Of a DNA stretch of 64,000 nucleotides, positions 9,040 through 20,699 are shown one piece after another. This stretch comes from Proteus cibi (GTDB lineage: Bacteria; Pseudomonadota; Gammaproteobacteria; Enterobacterales; Enterobacteriaceae): positions 1 to 64,000 of the forward strand of contig NZ_PENW01000034.1 in the NCBI RefSeq assembly GCF_003144405.1. Direction: 5' to 3'. Each line of letters starts with the position of its first letter. Position 1 is the first letter of the stretch. Under the pieces are notes generated by a model that was not told where the DNA came from, searched no databases, and saw only the letters and a program-made list of their open reading frames with translations. The position numbers and the translations under genes were made by a program.

Positions 9040-9630
9040 GTGCTTGATAGAATCAAAGTCTGCTTTACAGAGAGTATTCAAACTCAAATTGCAGCAGCAG
9101 AAGCATTACCAGATGCCATTTCCAGAGCCGCCATGATGATGGTTCAATCTTTGTTAAACGGCCATAAAATATTAAGCTGTGGAAACGGTAGCTCAGCAGC
9201 AACAGCACAGCGATTTGCCGCAAGCATGATCCATCGTTTTGAAACTGAACGCCCAAGCTTGCCTGCATTATCATTAAACACAGATAGCGTTGTGATGACT
9301 GCAATTATGGGGAATCAGCAGCACGATGAAATCTATGCAAAACAAGTGCGTGCATTAGGACAAGCTGGAGATGTGCTACTTGCTATCTCAACTCACGGTA
9401 ACAGCAGAAGTATTATTAAAGCCGTTGAAGCCGCTGTTACACGAGATATGACCATTGTGGCATTAACCGGTTATGATGGCGGAGAGCTTGCCGGATTATT
9501 GGGTCCTCAAGACGTTGAAATTCGTATTCCATCTCAACGCACCGTCAGAATACAGGAAGTTCAGATGCTAACAGTCAATTGTCTCTGTGATTTAATTGAT
9601 AATACATTATTCCCACATCAGGATGACTAA
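9040..9630 (+). CDS. diaA: DnaA initiator-associating protein DiaA
   Basis: A 196-residue SIS-domain protein that binds DnaA domain I and promotes ordered DnaA assembly at oriC. The sequence is nearly the E. coli protein, e.g. [19 protein letters not shown] at the start and [17 protein letters not shown] at the end. Translation starts at a GTG; the upstream region has a poor ribosome site, so expression may depend on coupling to yraN. The sugar-phosphate binding SIS motif [13 protein letters not shown] is intact. Confidence 0.96.
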   Translation: MLDRIKVCFTESIQTQIAAAEALPDAISRAAMMMVQSLLNGHKILSCGNGSSAATAQRFAASMIHRFETERPSLPALSLNTDSVVMTAIMGNQQHDEIYAKQVRALGQAGDVLLAISTHGNSRSIIKAVEAAVTRDMTIVALTGYDGGELAGLLGPQDVEIRIPSQRTVRIQEVQMLTVNCLCDLIDNTLFPHQDD

Positions 9631-9639
9631 GGAGTTACT

Positions 9640-10218
9640 ATGAAATTGCTTCCTATCACCGCAGTGCTGTGTTCTGCACTTTTACTGCAAGGTTGTATCG
9701 GCGCCGCGGTTGTCGGCACTGCCGCAGTTGCGGGTAAAACGGCAACCGATCCTCGCTCATTAGGGCAACAAGTTGACGATGGTACTTTGGAAGCACGTGT
9801 TTCTGGTGCTCTAAACAAAAACGAACAGATCAAGAAAAGCAATTCGCGTATTGTGGCGACGGCTTATCAAGGCAATATCTTATTAACGGGTCAAAGCCCT
9901 GATATGTCTGTTGCGAATACGGCAAAACAAGTCGCAAGTCAGGTTGAAGGCGTGAATAACGTCTACAATGAAGTTCGCCAAGGTGAGCCTGTGACATTAG
10001 GTACAGCGTCTTCAGACACATGGTTAACCACCAAAGTTCGCTCTCAAATTTTAGGCAGTGATTCAGTAAAATCCTCTTCTGTAAAAGTGATCACTGAAAA
10101 TGGTGAAGTGTTCTTATTTGGTATTTTAACTCGCCAAGAAGGGGCAGCTGTTGCAAAAATTGCCAGTGAAACCAAAGGCGTAGTAAAAGTAACTACTGCA
10201 TTTACTTATCTTAACTGA
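9640..10218 (+). CDS. dolP: Outer-membrane BON-domain lipoprotein DolP (YraP)
   Basis: A 192-residue lipoprotein with signal peptide ending LLLQGC (Cys19) and two BON domains (about residues 46-115 and 124-190). DolP binds anionic phospholipids at the division site and supports outer-membrane integrity and BAM function. In E. coli it belongs to the sigma-E regulon; I found no convincing sigma-E box here. An AAGGAG ribosome site lies 6 bases before the ATG; the gene follows diaA by 9 bases. Confidence 0.95.
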   Translation: MKLLPITAVLCSALLLQGCIGAAVVGTAAVAGKTATDPRSLGQQVDDGTLEARVSGALNKNEQIKKSNSRIVATAYQGNILLTGQSPDMSVANTAKQVASQVEGVNNVYNEVRQGEPVTLGTASSDTWLTTKVRSQILGSDSVKSSSVKVITENGEVFLFGILTRQEGAAVAKIASETKGVVKVTTAFTYLN

Positions 10219-10252
10219 TCCCATTACTAATCTCGTTTTTAAATTATCCTGA

Positions 10253-10287
10253 CAGTATCGGTCTTTATAATAAAATGACCGATACTG
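10253..10287. terminator. Inverted repeat between dolP and ureG
   Basis: Arms CAGTATCGGTC / GACCGATACTG form a perfect 11-bp stem in the gap between the convergent dolP and ureG genes. T-rich stretches on both sides are short; a bidirectional terminator is the likely role. Confidence 0.65.
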
Positions 10288-10331
10288 ACAGTGTCTTTCT
10301 CGGCTAAAACTCGCCTTTACTCAACAAGCCG

Positions 10332-10949
10332 TTAGCGTCTTAACATCCCTTTATCAATGATAAAATCGATAATCGTTTCCAAGCCTACTTTTTCTTTTAG
10401 ATTTGTGAAAACATAAGGCTTCACAGGACGCATTCTTGCTGTGTCTGATTCCATGACTTCTAATGATGCACCAACATAAGGTGCGAGATCGATCTTGTTG
10501 ATCACAAGCAGATCAGAATGGGTAATACCGGGGCCACCTTTACGTGGAATTTTTTCCCCTTCGGCCACATCAATCACATAAATGGTTAAATCAGCAAGTT
10601 CAGGGCTAAATGTCGCACTTAAATTATCACCACCGCTCTCCACAAAAACGATATCAAGATTTTTGTGGCGCATGGCTAATTCTTCAACCGCCGCAAGGTT
10701 CATTGAAGCATCTTCGCGAATAGCAGTATGAGGACAACCTCCCGTTTCAACACCAATAATACGATCCGCATCTAATGCTTCAGCGCGTGTTAAGATCTTG
10801 GCATCTTCTTGAGTATAAATATCGTTAGTCACAACTGCGATTTCATAAGTATCGCGCATTGCTTTACAAAGAACTTCTAACAGTGCTGTTTTTCCTGATC
10901 CAACAGGACCACCAACACCAATACGTAGTGGTTGATTATATTCTTGCAT
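10332..10949 (-). CDS. ureG: Urease accessory GTPase UreG
   Basis: A 205-residue SIMIBI GTPase that delivers nickel to apo-urease with UreD and UreF. P-loop GGPVGSGKT at residues 13-21; the metal-binding Cys-Pro-His in [13 protein letters not shown]; switch/guanine motifs [17 protein letters not shown] and NKIDL. Full length. It is the last gene of the urease operon, 9 bases after ureF. Confidence 0.98.
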   Translation of the reverse strand: MQEYNQPLRIGVGGPVGSGKTALLEVLCKAMRDTYEIAVVTNDIYTQEDAKILTRAEALDADRIIGVETGGCPHTAIREDASMNLAAVEELAMRHKNLDIVFVESGGDNLSATFSPELADLTIYVIDVAEGEKIPRKGGPGITHSDLLVINKIDLAPYVGASLEVMESDTARMRPVKPYVFTNLKEKVGLETIIDFIIDKGMLRR

Positions 10950-10958
10950 ATAGATTTC

Positions 10959-11627
10959 TCATGAACGAAAAAGTCGAGTGTATTGTGTCTCATGGCGACT
11001 ACTGGCAATAACTTGCGCGGGTGTAAAACTCCCAATATCTTCCGTTGACCAATGTGCAGATTGCTCAACAATTGCAGGGATCTGCTCTGCTAATGTAAAC
11101 AATATGTTCTGCCCCGCACTTTGCCCTAAAGGGATCAGTTTTACGCCTGACATCACTGTATTTTCGAGCCACCCCCAAGCGTAAGCACAGCATAACTTTT
11201 CAGCGGAAATACGCCATTTCACCGCAGCTAACGCAAATGCCATAAGTTGTGTCTGTTTTACACACGCGAGTAAAGTCTCATCTAACTCAATATCTAATTG
11301 AGGAAGTAAACGAGCAAAAGCGATACCTCGTTGGCGTTCTTCTTGTCTTAACTCTTTAGTTTCACGACTTGCGACAATAAAATCACACCAATATTTCACT
11401 TCACTCATTTTGGCTTGTGCCAAACTTTCTTGTAATCGCCGTAAGATAGGGAGCTCTAACGTTGCTAAAGTGCCAGTCATTTGGGTGCTTAGCCAATCCG
11501 CTAAGGTTTGGGGCGAACAAACCCACCCCTTTTCAATCGCCCACTCTAACCCTTGAGAATAAGTAAACGATCCCACCGGTAAAGAAGGACTGACTAATTG
11601 ATATAAGCGCAGATCTGCAAGCATCAA
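10959..11627 (-). CDS. ureF: Urease accessory protein UreF
   Basis: A 222-residue all-helical protein that bridges UreD-urease and UreG during nickel insertion. The N-terminal [25 protein letters not shown] block is the UreF signature. It lies between ureE (21-base gap) and ureG. Its length is as expected. Confidence 0.97.
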   Translation of the reverse strand: MMLADLRLYQLVSPSLPVGSFTYSQGLEWAIEKGWVCSPQTLADWLSTQMTGTLATLELPILRRLQESLAQAKMSEVKYWCDFIVASRETKELRQEERQRGIAFARLLPQLDIELDETLLACVKQTQLMAFALAAVKWRISAEKLCCAYAWGWLENTVMSGVKLIPLGQSAGQNILFTLAEQIPAIVEQSAHWSTEDIGSFTPAQVIASSRHETQYTRLFRS

Positions 11628-11648
11628 TAGGCTCCCTTATTCAAATGA

Positions 11649-12143
11649 TTAGTGATGATGATGATCGTCATGAGCATGGTGATGATGACCACCTGACGAT
11701 CCACCATAAGCGCCTGGCTCAGGTTGGTATTTCTCGAATCCCACAACCACATTGGCGCCTAAGCCTCTCGCCATATCGTCTAAAACATGATCATGAAAAT
11801 AACGGCACCAGCCCGCTTCGATTTGTAATGGAACATGACGATTTCCTAAGTGGTAGCAAACTCGTGCCAATAACAGGGGATCGTCACTATATACTGTTGA
11901 AACTTGCTCTTTTGCAGCTTCAATCGTTACCTGTGTATTATCTTCCGATAATAAGATATCGCCCTCTTTTAGCACTGTACCACGAGGCAAAAATAGCCCT
12001 GCTTCTTGCCCATCACTTAATGTCACTTTTAAACGACTTTTAGTTCTTTCATCCATCGTCAAACACAAAGTAAGAGCCTGTTTTTCTGGCGTTGCTGTTT
12101 CAAGCGCTTTTTGTTTATCAATAAGTTGAGTAAATCTTTTCAT
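11649..12143 (-). CDS. ureE: Urease nickel metallochaperone UreE with His-rich tail
   Basis: A 164-residue nickel chaperone. The N-terminal peptide-binding domain is followed by the metal-binding domain with the interface motif CYHLGNRHVPLQ, whose His residues bind Ni at the dimer interface. The last 17 residues (about 148-164) hold nine or so His with Asp and Ala, a nickel-storing tail as in Klebsiella UreE. The gene lies between ureC and ureF. Confidence 0.98.
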   Translation of the reverse strand: MKRFTQLIDKQKALETATPEKQALTLCLTMDERTKSRLKVTLSDGQEAGLFLPRGTVLKEGDILLSEDNTQVTIEAAKEQVSTVYSDDPLLLARVCYHLGNRHVPLQIEAGWCRYFHDHVLDDMARGLGANVVVGFEKYQPEPGAYGGSSGGHHHHAHDDHHHH

Positions 12144-12169
12144 TCTCTACATTCTCGGTAAAACGCTAA

Positions 12170-14196
<2,027 letters not shown>

Positions 14197-14204
14197 GTTG
14201 TTAC

Positions 14205-14507
14205 CTACACAATAGGATCATGAATAGAAACAAGTTTTGTACCATCAGGGAATGTGCATTCCACTTGAATGTCTTTTATCATTTCTGGCACGCCTTCCAT
14301 CACTTGTTCCGCTGTCAAAACAGTGCGCCCTTCACTCATCAGTTGAGCAACCGTTTTTCCCTCTCTCGCCCCTTCCATAATGGCGCAACTGATCAGTGCA
14401 ACCGCTTCAGGATAATTAAGCTTGAGCCCTTTCGCTAAACGTCTTTCAGCAACAAGACCTGCTGTAAAAAGCAGTAATTTATCTTTTTCTCTTGGTGTTA
14501 ATTCCAT
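14205..14507 (-). CDS. ureA: Urease gamma subunit UreA
   Basis: A 100-residue structural subunit ([41 protein letters not shown]-like end). The TAGGAG ribosome site lies 6 bases before its ATG. It is the first structural gene, after ureD. Confidence 0.98.
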   Translation of the reverse strand: MELTPREKDKLLLFTAGLVAERRLAKGLKLNYPEAVALISCAIMEGAREGKTVAQLMSEGRTVLTAEQVMEGVPEMIKDIQVECTFPDGTKLVSIHDPIV

Positions 14508-14528
14508 TTCTGCTCCTAAAATTAACGA

Positions 14529-15365
14529 TTATGTCGCCCATATACGAGGTGGCTCAGGGCAATACCCTAACCAGTGTTGTCTGACGGTTTGCCAAACTTG
14601 AGCAAAACACGCCATCATCGGCTCTGTTTGGGAGCCTAATAACCGTAAAACTAAAATGCCATCTACGTCCGTTAAACCATATTCGATAACCTGATCGTAA
14701 GTAGCCGAGAAAGCCTCGATAGTTTGTTGAATAAGGCTTTTTAATTCGTCCGTTGCGGGATAAATATAAAGTGACCCCAACATCGGAAATTCACGCATAG
14801 CAGCCGATCTTTTTTGCAAACCATCAACAAAAATCGACTCAGTTAATGTCAGCTTTTCATCAATATAGAAATTTAAACGCCCTTTTACATTGCCATTTTC
14901 AAACCATTCATTTAAAACAGGGCGACCAAAACATTGGATTTCCCAGCCAATAAATTTGGCTGTAGATGCAAGATGAATATGCGTTTCTAGGCGAACTTGC
15001 GCTTCAGGAAAAAAGATATTTTCTTGAGGTAACCACTCTAAAAAGCCATTAGCTGCCACGTTTAAGGTTTGAACTTGCCGAGCTACACCGCCAGCACTGC
15101 GGTAAAACTTAGTCGCTCCGGGGGTTGTGAGCAATGCATGCGCTTGAGGTTGTACATCAATATTAATCAATAGGTTATCGCCACCCACCACCCCGCCGGG
15201 GGGATGAAGCAAATAAGTGTGTGCAATTCCTTGCTCAGGATAAAAAGGACGCTGAACCATTAATGGGCCGATATGGCGCTTTTCTGTAAGACGTGTTATT
15301 TCGCGTTTTACTTCATAACGTAAAACGATTTCAGCAAGCCAACCCTTCCCTGAAAAGTCAGACAT
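14529..15365 (-). CDS. ureD: Urease accessory protein UreD
   Basis: A 278-residue beta-helical chaperone that binds apo-urease and channels nickel from UreG. Conserved blocks are [31 protein letters not shown] and WLPQENIFF. The start is set at the ATG at 15365 (MSDFSGKG), which has GGAG five bases upstream; reading back to a TTG at 15380 would put the ribosome site inside the gene. It is the first gene of the operon and faces the ureR/ureD control region. Confidence 0.96.
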   Translation of the reverse strand: MSDFSGKGWLAEIVLRYEVKREITRLTEKRHIGPLMVQRPFYPEQGIAHTYLLHPPGGVVGGDNLLINIDVQPQAHALLTTPGATKFYRSAGGVARQVQTLNVAANGFLEWLPQENIFFPEAQVRLETHIHLASTAKFIGWEIQCFGRPVLNEWFENGNVKGRLNFYIDEKLTLTESIFVDGLQKRSAAMREFPMLGSLYIYPATDELKSLIQQTIEAFSATYDQVIEYGLTDVDGILVLRLLGSQTEPMMACFAQVWQTVRQHWLGYCPEPPRIWAT

Positions 15366-15859
15366 ACTCACTCCTGCCAACTCGGCAAAATTATCAATAA
15401 ATCAGGAAAATACGTGAATACATACAGCGCTATCCATAAGATTGATTCATTCAAAATCAAATAGAAAATAAGCTAATGAATGTTGGATAGGGTGTGGATA
15501 AAAGACAAACAGTGATATCCTAAGAACAGGATAATCTCCTTCGTCTGTGACGCGCGATTTTACACCTTATTACGAAAAATGCGTTTTGAATAAATAACAA
15601 TTTATTTAGAAAAAATGACACTGTTTAAAATAAATGTAAAAAATGAGCAAATATCTATATTGTCATGTTTTATCAACAAGATTATGTTCTGCTTCACTCT
15701 CATTCTGCTTTGCATGACAACACTAATTTAAATTAGAATAATCTCTCTAATTATTATTCTAGACGTGGCTTATCAGTTTATACAACAAATGAGCTAATTT
15801 TGAGTATTGTTCATTTAAACAAGATGAATGCTTAACTTGCCTACGGTATATCAGAGATC
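15366..15859. promoter_or_regulatory. Divergent ureR-ureD control region
   Basis: A roughly 490-base, strongly AT-rich gap with many A- and T-tracts, suited to H-NS binding (known to silence ureR in P. mirabilis). In Proteus, UreR with urea activates both ureR and ureD promoters from this region. No further gene was seen in it. A single good UreR-site match is listed separately. Confidence 0.8.
15650..15662 (+). promoter_or_regulatory. Candidate UreR binding site
   Basis: The 13-mer AATATCTATATTG matches the published degenerate UreR consensus T(A/G)(T/C)(T/A)(T/G)(C/T)T(A/T)(T/A)ATTG, as I recall it, at 12 of 13 positions. It lies about 200 bases before ureR and 285 bases before ureD, in the intergenic control region. 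Confidence 0.5.
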
Positions 15860-16750
15860 ATGGAATACAAACACATTCTGTCCTCTAACCAAATGTCTTT
15901 AAAAACGTTTTACATCGAAAACCCGATGATAGCGATGGTTAGTGGCGCAAAAGGTACGATTTGCATCAATGGACAATCTATTGATGTCTCTAGCCATTTA
16001 ACGCTTATTATTCCGAAGTACAGTCAAGTTTCTTGCGATATAGTCAACCAATTTACGCATAAATCTATCGAACTACACACGCTTGTATTATGTGAAACAG
16101 AGCTTCAATCTGTTTTCTCTTTACTAAAACCTTTAATTAAATCTAGCTCCCCACTGACAAGCCACCTTCCTGCTTACCATTTATCAACGCCTGAAGTGAT
16201 AAAAAGTAATTTTGGCATTTTAAAACAGTGCTTACCGCTACCACATGGTTCTCCATCTCAAGAAACCATGTTTATGCAACAATGTTTATTTTTTATTTTG
16301 ATGGCGGTGTATCAAGAAGGTATCGATATTTTAAATATCTTTCGATTTAACTATGATGAGCCGAAAAATCAGGCAATTACGCATTTAATTACGCAAGATC
16401 CGCAAAGAAAATGGCATTTAGAAGATGTAGCAAAAACACTTTTCACAACGCCATCAACGTTACGTCGACATTTAAGTAAAGAAGGCGTTTCATTCTGTCA
16501 GTTATTACTGGATGTCAGAATGGGTATTGCTTTAAATTACCTCACCTTTTCCAATTACTCTGTTTTTCAAATAAGTCATCGCTGTGGTTTTGGCAGTAAT
16601 GCCTATTTTTGCGATGCGTTTAAACGTAAATACGGTATGACACCTTCACAATTTCGCATTCAGTCTCGTCAATCTAACGATCCCTCTGCGATAACGAAGT
16701 TATCAGAGAAGATAGCGGAGCCTAATAGAAAAATATTTCAAACCTTATAG
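15860..16750 (+). CDS. ureR: AraC-family urea-responsive activator UreR
   Basis: A 296-residue AraC/XylS regulator. The N-terminal half is the urea-sensing/dimerisation domain; the C-terminal part (about residues 175-285) has two helix-turn-helix motifs, including [21 protein letters not shown] and [29 protein letters not shown]. It is divergent from ureD, the arrangement of the P. mirabilis urea-inducible locus. Its stop is only 2 bases from the end of the convergent mtgA, with no terminator between. Confidence 0.97.
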   Translation: MEYKHILSSNQMSLKTFYIENPMIAMVSGAKGTICINGQSIDVSSHLTLIIPKYSQVSCDIVNQFTHKSIELHTLVLCETELQSVFSLLKPLIKSSSPLTSHLPAYHLSTPEVIKSNFGILKQCLPLPHGSPSQETMFMQQCLFFILMAVYQEGIDILNIFRFNYDEPKNQAITHLITQDPQRKWHLEDVAKTLFTTPSTLRRHLSKEGVSFCQLLLDVRMGIALNYLTFSNYSVFQISHRCGFGSNAYFCDAFKRKYGMTPSQFRIQSRQSNDPSAITKLSEKIAEPNRKIFQTL

Positions 16751-16752
16751 AG

Positions 16753-17454
16753 TTATGACAAATTATTTTTCTTTAAAAAGGATATTCCCCCCATTAGTCG
16801 CATCTGATTTAAGATCCACTGTTGTCGTTTTAAGGTGTAAGCAGAAGGTTTATTTACATGATAAATATGCGGATTAGGTAATACTGCGGCTAATAATGCA
16901 GCTTCATGGCTTGTCAGTTGTTTCGCAGGCTTTCTAAAATAGTGTTGAGAAGCTTGCTCTACGCCGAAGATCCCATCACCAAACTCAACAATATTCAGAT
17001 ACACCGTTAAAATACGTTTTTTTGACCAAATAAGCTCGACAATGGGTGTCATTCCGGTCTCGAGCCCTTTTCTTATCCAACTACGACCATCCCATAAAAA
17101 GAGATTTTTGACCGTTTGCTGAGAAATAGTCGATGCACCACGTAATGTTTTCCCGTTGTTATAATTTTTTTTAAAAACTTTCTCAATAGCATCAAAATCA
17201 AAGCCCCAATGTTTGGGAAAATTTTGATCTTCAGAAGCAATAACAGCTAAATACATCACGGAAGCTATCTCTTTTTCACTGACCCAAGTGGAATGAGATA
17301 CATAAGAAAAATCAAACTCACTCCAAGCAGAAATTTGTCTTTGAACCATAACAGCAGAAAAAGGTACAGGTAAAAAAGAAAACAGCACAACTGTTAACAG
17401 CCATAAAGCAATTAAAATAATTAATAGTTTCTTTAACTTTCTCACCAGTACCAT
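16753..17454 (-). CDS. mtgA: Monofunctional peptidoglycan transglycosylase MtgA
   Basis: A 233-residue GT51 enzyme polymerising lipid II glycan strands at the inner membrane. One N-terminal membrane anchor (about residues 10-30); catalytic motifs [14 protein letters not shown] (first catalytic Glu), [16 protein letters not shown] and [20 protein letters not shown] (second Glu). No transpeptidase domain follows, so it is monofunctional. It is downstream of elbB by 20 bases. Confidence 0.96.
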   Translation of the reverse strand: MVLVRKLKKLLIILIALWLLTVVLFSFLPVPFSAVMVQRQISAWSEFDFSYVSHSTWVSEKEIASVMYLAVIASEDQNFPKHWGFDFDAIEKVFKKNYNNGKTLRGASTISQQTVKNLFLWDGRSWIRKGLETGMTPIVELIWSKKRILTVYLNIVEFGDGIFGVEQASQHYFRKPAKQLTSHEAALLAAVLPNPHIYHVNKPSAYTLKRQQWILNQMRLMGGISFLKKNNLS

Positions 17455-17474
17455 CTGCTGTTTTTACCTACGTT

Positions 17475-18125
17475 TTACGCCATCTCAAGGACTTTCTTAA
17501 CCAGTTTCTCAATACCAACCTGTGCTTGTGCAATAGATTGTGCAAGCATGTACGCAGGTGTTGTGACAACACGATATTTTTCATCAACAACAATATCATC
17601 AACAGGGCAATCTATATGGACACCCCCCATCTTTTCAATTGCACGAGCGGTTTCTGCGTCATTCCCAATTGTTAACTTTACTGGAGAATTTAACATTTTT
17701 GGTAACATTACAGGTGCAATACACATTAGCCCTAATGGTTTATTTTGCTGATGTATTGCTTGTACAAATCTTAAGAGATCTTTGTTAATTTCACAGTGAC
17801 TTCCTTCTGTTGCGAAATTGCACAGATTCTTTGCCGCACCAAAACCACCCGGAATAATGACAGCATCAAAGTTTTCAGCCTTTGCCTCTGATAAAGGGGA
17901 GATTTTTCCACGAGAAATACGAGAAGATTCTTCCATCATATTCCTTTTTTCTGATTTTTCTTCACCTGTAATATGATTAATTACAGTTGGTTGTAAATCA
18001 TTAGGTGAAAAATAATGAACTTCAGCATTATTTTGGCTTAAAGCAAGCATTGTGAGCACTGACTCATGGATTTCACTCCCATCGAATACACCACAGCCAC
18101 TTAAAATTACCGCAATTGATTTCAT
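17475..18125 (-). CDS. elbB: ElbB, DJ-1/PfpI-family glyoxalase III-like protein
   Basis: A 216-residue class I glutamine-amidotransferase-like (DJ-1/PfpI) protein. The start MKSIAVILSGCGVFDGSEIHE follows a GGAGAAAGAT ribosome site; an in-frame upstream extension of 30 codons is not conserved and was not used. The reactive Cys lies in GLMCIAP; E. coli ElbB has weak glyoxalase activity, and its overexpression raised lycopene yields. It precedes mtgA as in E. coli. Confidence 0.95.
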   Translation of the reverse strand: MKSIAVILSGCGVFDGSEIHESVLTMLALSQNNAEVHYFSPNDLQPTVINHITGEEKSEKRNMMEESSRISRGKISPLSEAKAENFDAVIIPGGFGAAKNLCNFATEGSHCEINKDLLRFVQAIHQQNKPLGLMCIAPVMLPKMLNSPVKLTIGNDAETARAIEKMGGVHIDCPVDDIVVDEKYRVVTTPAYMLAQSIAQAQVGIEKLVKKVLEMA

Positions 18126-18254
18126 ATCTTTCTCCATTTGTAGTAGATTACTAGTTACCCATTTATAGGTGTAAACACCAATCGGCATCACATATTTAAA
18201 TGTTTCTTGTAACAAAAAAACTTATCTTTGCTATTTTGTTGCTTGTATGATGTA

Positions 18255-18372
18255 TGGAATAGTTTCATCCTATTCGCCTATGTAATGAGAATCAAAAAAG
18301 CGGATAGTAAAAGTTTCCCTGGTGTTGGCGCAGTATTCGCGCACCCCAACCTTCGGTTGGGGTTATTTTTTT
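18255..18372 (+). ncRNA. arcZ: Hfq-dependent small RNA ArcZ
   Basis: The segment GTTTCCCTGGTGTTGGCGCA followed by GTATTCGCGCACCCC is the highly conserved seed of ArcZ, and it sits between elbB and arcB, antisense to arcB, exactly as in E. coli. It ends in a strong terminator hairpin (CCCCAACC TTCG GGTTGGGG, then TTATTTTTTT) whose U-tract overlaps the arcB stop codon. ArcZ activates rpoS translation and represses other mRNAs; in E. coli it is repressed by ArcA and feeds back on arcB. The 5' end is approximate: a TATGAT -10-like box at 18246-18251 would give a start near 18258. Confidence 0.93.
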
Positions 18373-20699
18373 CTAGTGTCTGATAACCAGTTTCTTAAAC
18401 TTTCCACATCCTTTCTCCAATCTCTTTCTAGCTCATCTACCCACTCTTGTACATTGTCCCACCAAGCAGGTAATTCCGATGATTGGATCTGTTTAGCGAG
18501 TTGCTGTAAATGTTTTAAACCTATAGACCCTGCCGCACCTTTAATTTTATGTCCTTCTTCTGAAATCCCCTTCTCATCACGCGCTGTTAGGTTAGATTCA
18601 AGGACTGACATATAACTTGGCATCATCTTTTCAAAAACATCTAGACCATCAGTGATTAATTGAGGTCCGACAAGTTCGATGTATTGATTCAGCATGTCTA
18701 TATCTAATAATTCTTCATTTTTATTCAACAATTCCGATGACTCATTACATGGTACAGAAACCGCACCATCACCCCAGAATTTATTGATAATTGCGGTAAG
18801 TGCATCCACAGAAAGAGGTTTGCTTAGCACATCATTCATTCCCGCATCCAAATACTCTTTTTTGTCTTTCAACACATTGGCGGTTAAAGCGATAAGAGGA
18901 GGAAGCTCATTACTGTCGAATTCTTGACGTAATTTTCTTGAAATATCGAACCCTGTCATATCGGGTAATTGAATGTCTAATAGCACTAAATCATATTCAT
19001 CGGGCTTAAACATCGATAATGCTTCTTGTCCGGTCATCGCGACATCAACGGTATTGCCCAGTTTTTCTAAAACAGAGCAAGCAACAATCACGTTAAGTTC
19101 AATATCTTCAACAAGCAGAATATTTAAAGCCGGTAATAAGAGCTCATCATCACTTTCGATATCGTGATGCTCTTCAATCGCAGGAGCGACGATAGAGAGG
19201 GTAAAGGTAGAACCCTCACCTAACTCACTCTCAACACGAATATCACCGCCCATATGCTGTGCTAGGCGTTTTGAGACAGCAAGTCCGATACCGGTTCCCG
19301 TTGCAGAACGACCACCTTGGCTATCATTGACTTGATAGTACATGGCAAAAATCTTCTCAAGCTCACTTTTTGGAATGCCAATTCCGCTATCTTTCACTTC
19401 AAAGAACAACTTATCTGGCGCTTCTTGCCAAATACGCACTTTGATTTCACCTTCTTGAGTAAACTTCACCGCATTACCAATGAGATTCCATAAAATCTGG
19501 CGTAATCGAGTCCCATCAGAAGTTATCTTATGTGGTAGCGTTTCTTCTGCTTCGAGTGTGAATTTCAATCCTTTTGGCTGAACTAACAGCCCAGAGAGGT
19601 TTTCTAAATCAGAAATAAATTCAGTGAAGTCAATTGGTTGGTTATCTAACTGAATTTTTCTACGCTCAATTTTGTCCATTTCAATCACGTCATTAAATAT
19701 ATTCCCTAACGTAATCGCACTCACATGGATGGTTTTTAAGTAATTGAGTTGTTCTGGTGAAAGCTCGGTATCCAATAAGATACGGCTTAATCCAACAATA
19801 CCATTTAGCGGTGTACGCAATTCATGGCTGATTGTTGAGATAAAGGTAGTTTTATCACGGCTTGCATTCTCTAACGCATCTTGATAGCGCTTACGCTCTG
19901 TAATGTCACGTCCAAAGCCCATTAAGCCATGGCGTTTACCAATACGATCATAAAACGGCACTTTGCGCAGTTCAAAACAAGCTTTACGCCCATCAGGATA
20001 AACTAACCACTGCTCATAAGTGAGAGACACATTATGACGGAAGACTTTTTCATCCGTTTCCATCACTTTTATCGCAATATCTTCGTCATACACATCAAGT
20101 GGTGTTAAACCGATAAGTTGTTTCTCACTTTTACCCGTCAGTAATTCTGTCGCGCGGTTACATCCTGAGAATTCATTATCTTCATTACGGTAGTAAACTA
20201 AGTCTGGCGAGGCATCTAGAAATGAGCGTAAAAGTGAGGATTGTTGTTCAAGCTCGATTTGCGTCAACTCACGACGCTTCATTTCACTTTTTAGTTTTTC
20301 TAATAGCTCAAGGTGCGCTTTTTCAACTTTTTCACGCTCTTGAATTTCCAAGTTTAATTGCTCAATATTCTCTTTTAATTGAGAATTAAGCTCTAAGTCG
20401 CGCTGGCGCATTACACCCAGTTTATCCACCATACGAGATAAACGGCGTCGTGACTCTTCAAGTTGTTCAACCACAACAGAGAGAAAATAGACAGCCCAAG
20501 GCGTAATAATCAACCCAAAGAAAATAGAGCGAACAAGGTCAATACTGGTAACATCACCTGCAAGCAAGAATGTCACCGCCATTTGAACAACCATCGCTAA
20601 AACAACTAATGCAGAAGCTAACAACAATGAGAAGCGAATTAGCCCCAGCCTCATCATTAAGTCAACGTAGTATTGGGCAAGCCCTTTGAGCAATTTCAT
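18363..20699 (-). CDS. arcB: Aerobic respiration hybrid sensor kinase ArcB
   Basis: A 778-residue tripartite hybrid kinase, the same length as E. coli ArcB. It senses quinone redox state and phosphorylates ArcA. Two membrane segments (about 22-46 and 57-77), coiled coil (80-150), PAS domain (150-270) with both redox cysteines Cys180 and Cys241, H1 His292 in STISHELRTPL, HATPase, receiver (LVLLDIQLPDMTG) and a C-terminal Hpt (EEGHKIKGAAGS). The ATG at 20699 has GGAG upstream; a TTG four codons earlier overlaps that site and was rejected. The ArcZ terminator overlaps the stop on the other strand. Confidence 0.98.
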   Translation of the reverse strand: MKLLKGLAQYYVDLMMRLGLIRFSLLLASALVVLAMVVQMAVTFLLAGDVTSIDLVRSIFFGLIITPWAVYFLSVVVEQLEESRRRLSRMVDKLGVMRQRDLELNSQLKENIEQLNLEIQEREKVEKAHLELLEKLKSEMKRRELTQIELEQQSSLLRSFLDASPDLVYYRNEDNEFSGCNRATELLTGKSEKQLIGLTPLDVYDEDIAIKVMETDEKVFRHNVSLTYEQWLVYPDGRKACFELRKVPFYDRIGKRHGLMGFGRDITERKRYQDALENASRDKTTFISTISHELRTPLNGIVGLSRILLDTELSPEQLNYLKTIHVSAITLGNIFNDVIEMDKIERRKIQLDNQPIDFTEFISDLENLSGLLVQPKGLKFTLEAEETLPHKITSDGTRLRQILWNLIGNAVKFTQEGEIKVRIWQEAPDKLFFEVKDSGIGIPKSELEKIFAMYYQVNDSQGGRSATGTGIGLAVSKRLAQHMGGDIRVESELGEGSTFTLSIVAPAIEEHHDIESDDELLLPALNILLVEDIELNVIVACSVLEKLGNTVDVAMTGQEALSMFKPDEYDLVLLDIQLPDMTGFDISRKLRQEFDSNELPPLIALTANVLKDKKEYLDAGMNDVLSKPLSVDALTAIINKFWGDGAVSVPCNESSELLNKNEELLDIDMLNQYIELVGPQLITDGLDVFEKMMPSYMSVLESNLTARDEKGISEEGHKIKGAAGSIGLKHLQQLAKQIQSSELPAWWDNVQEWVDELERDWRKDVESLRNWLSDTRKK

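Noticed and set aside
11645-12043. A long plus-strand frame opposite ureE rich in Asp and His
   Set aside because: Its composition simply mirrors the His-rich end of ureE; no ribosome site and no homology.
15570-15860. Further UreR-like sites
   Set aside because: Several ATTG-ending or CAAT-starting words fit the consensus at too few positions to support; only 15650-15662 was kept.
18126-18215. A 30-codon N-terminal extension of elbB
   Set aside because: Not conserved in ElbB, and a good ribosome site precedes the internal ATG at 18125.
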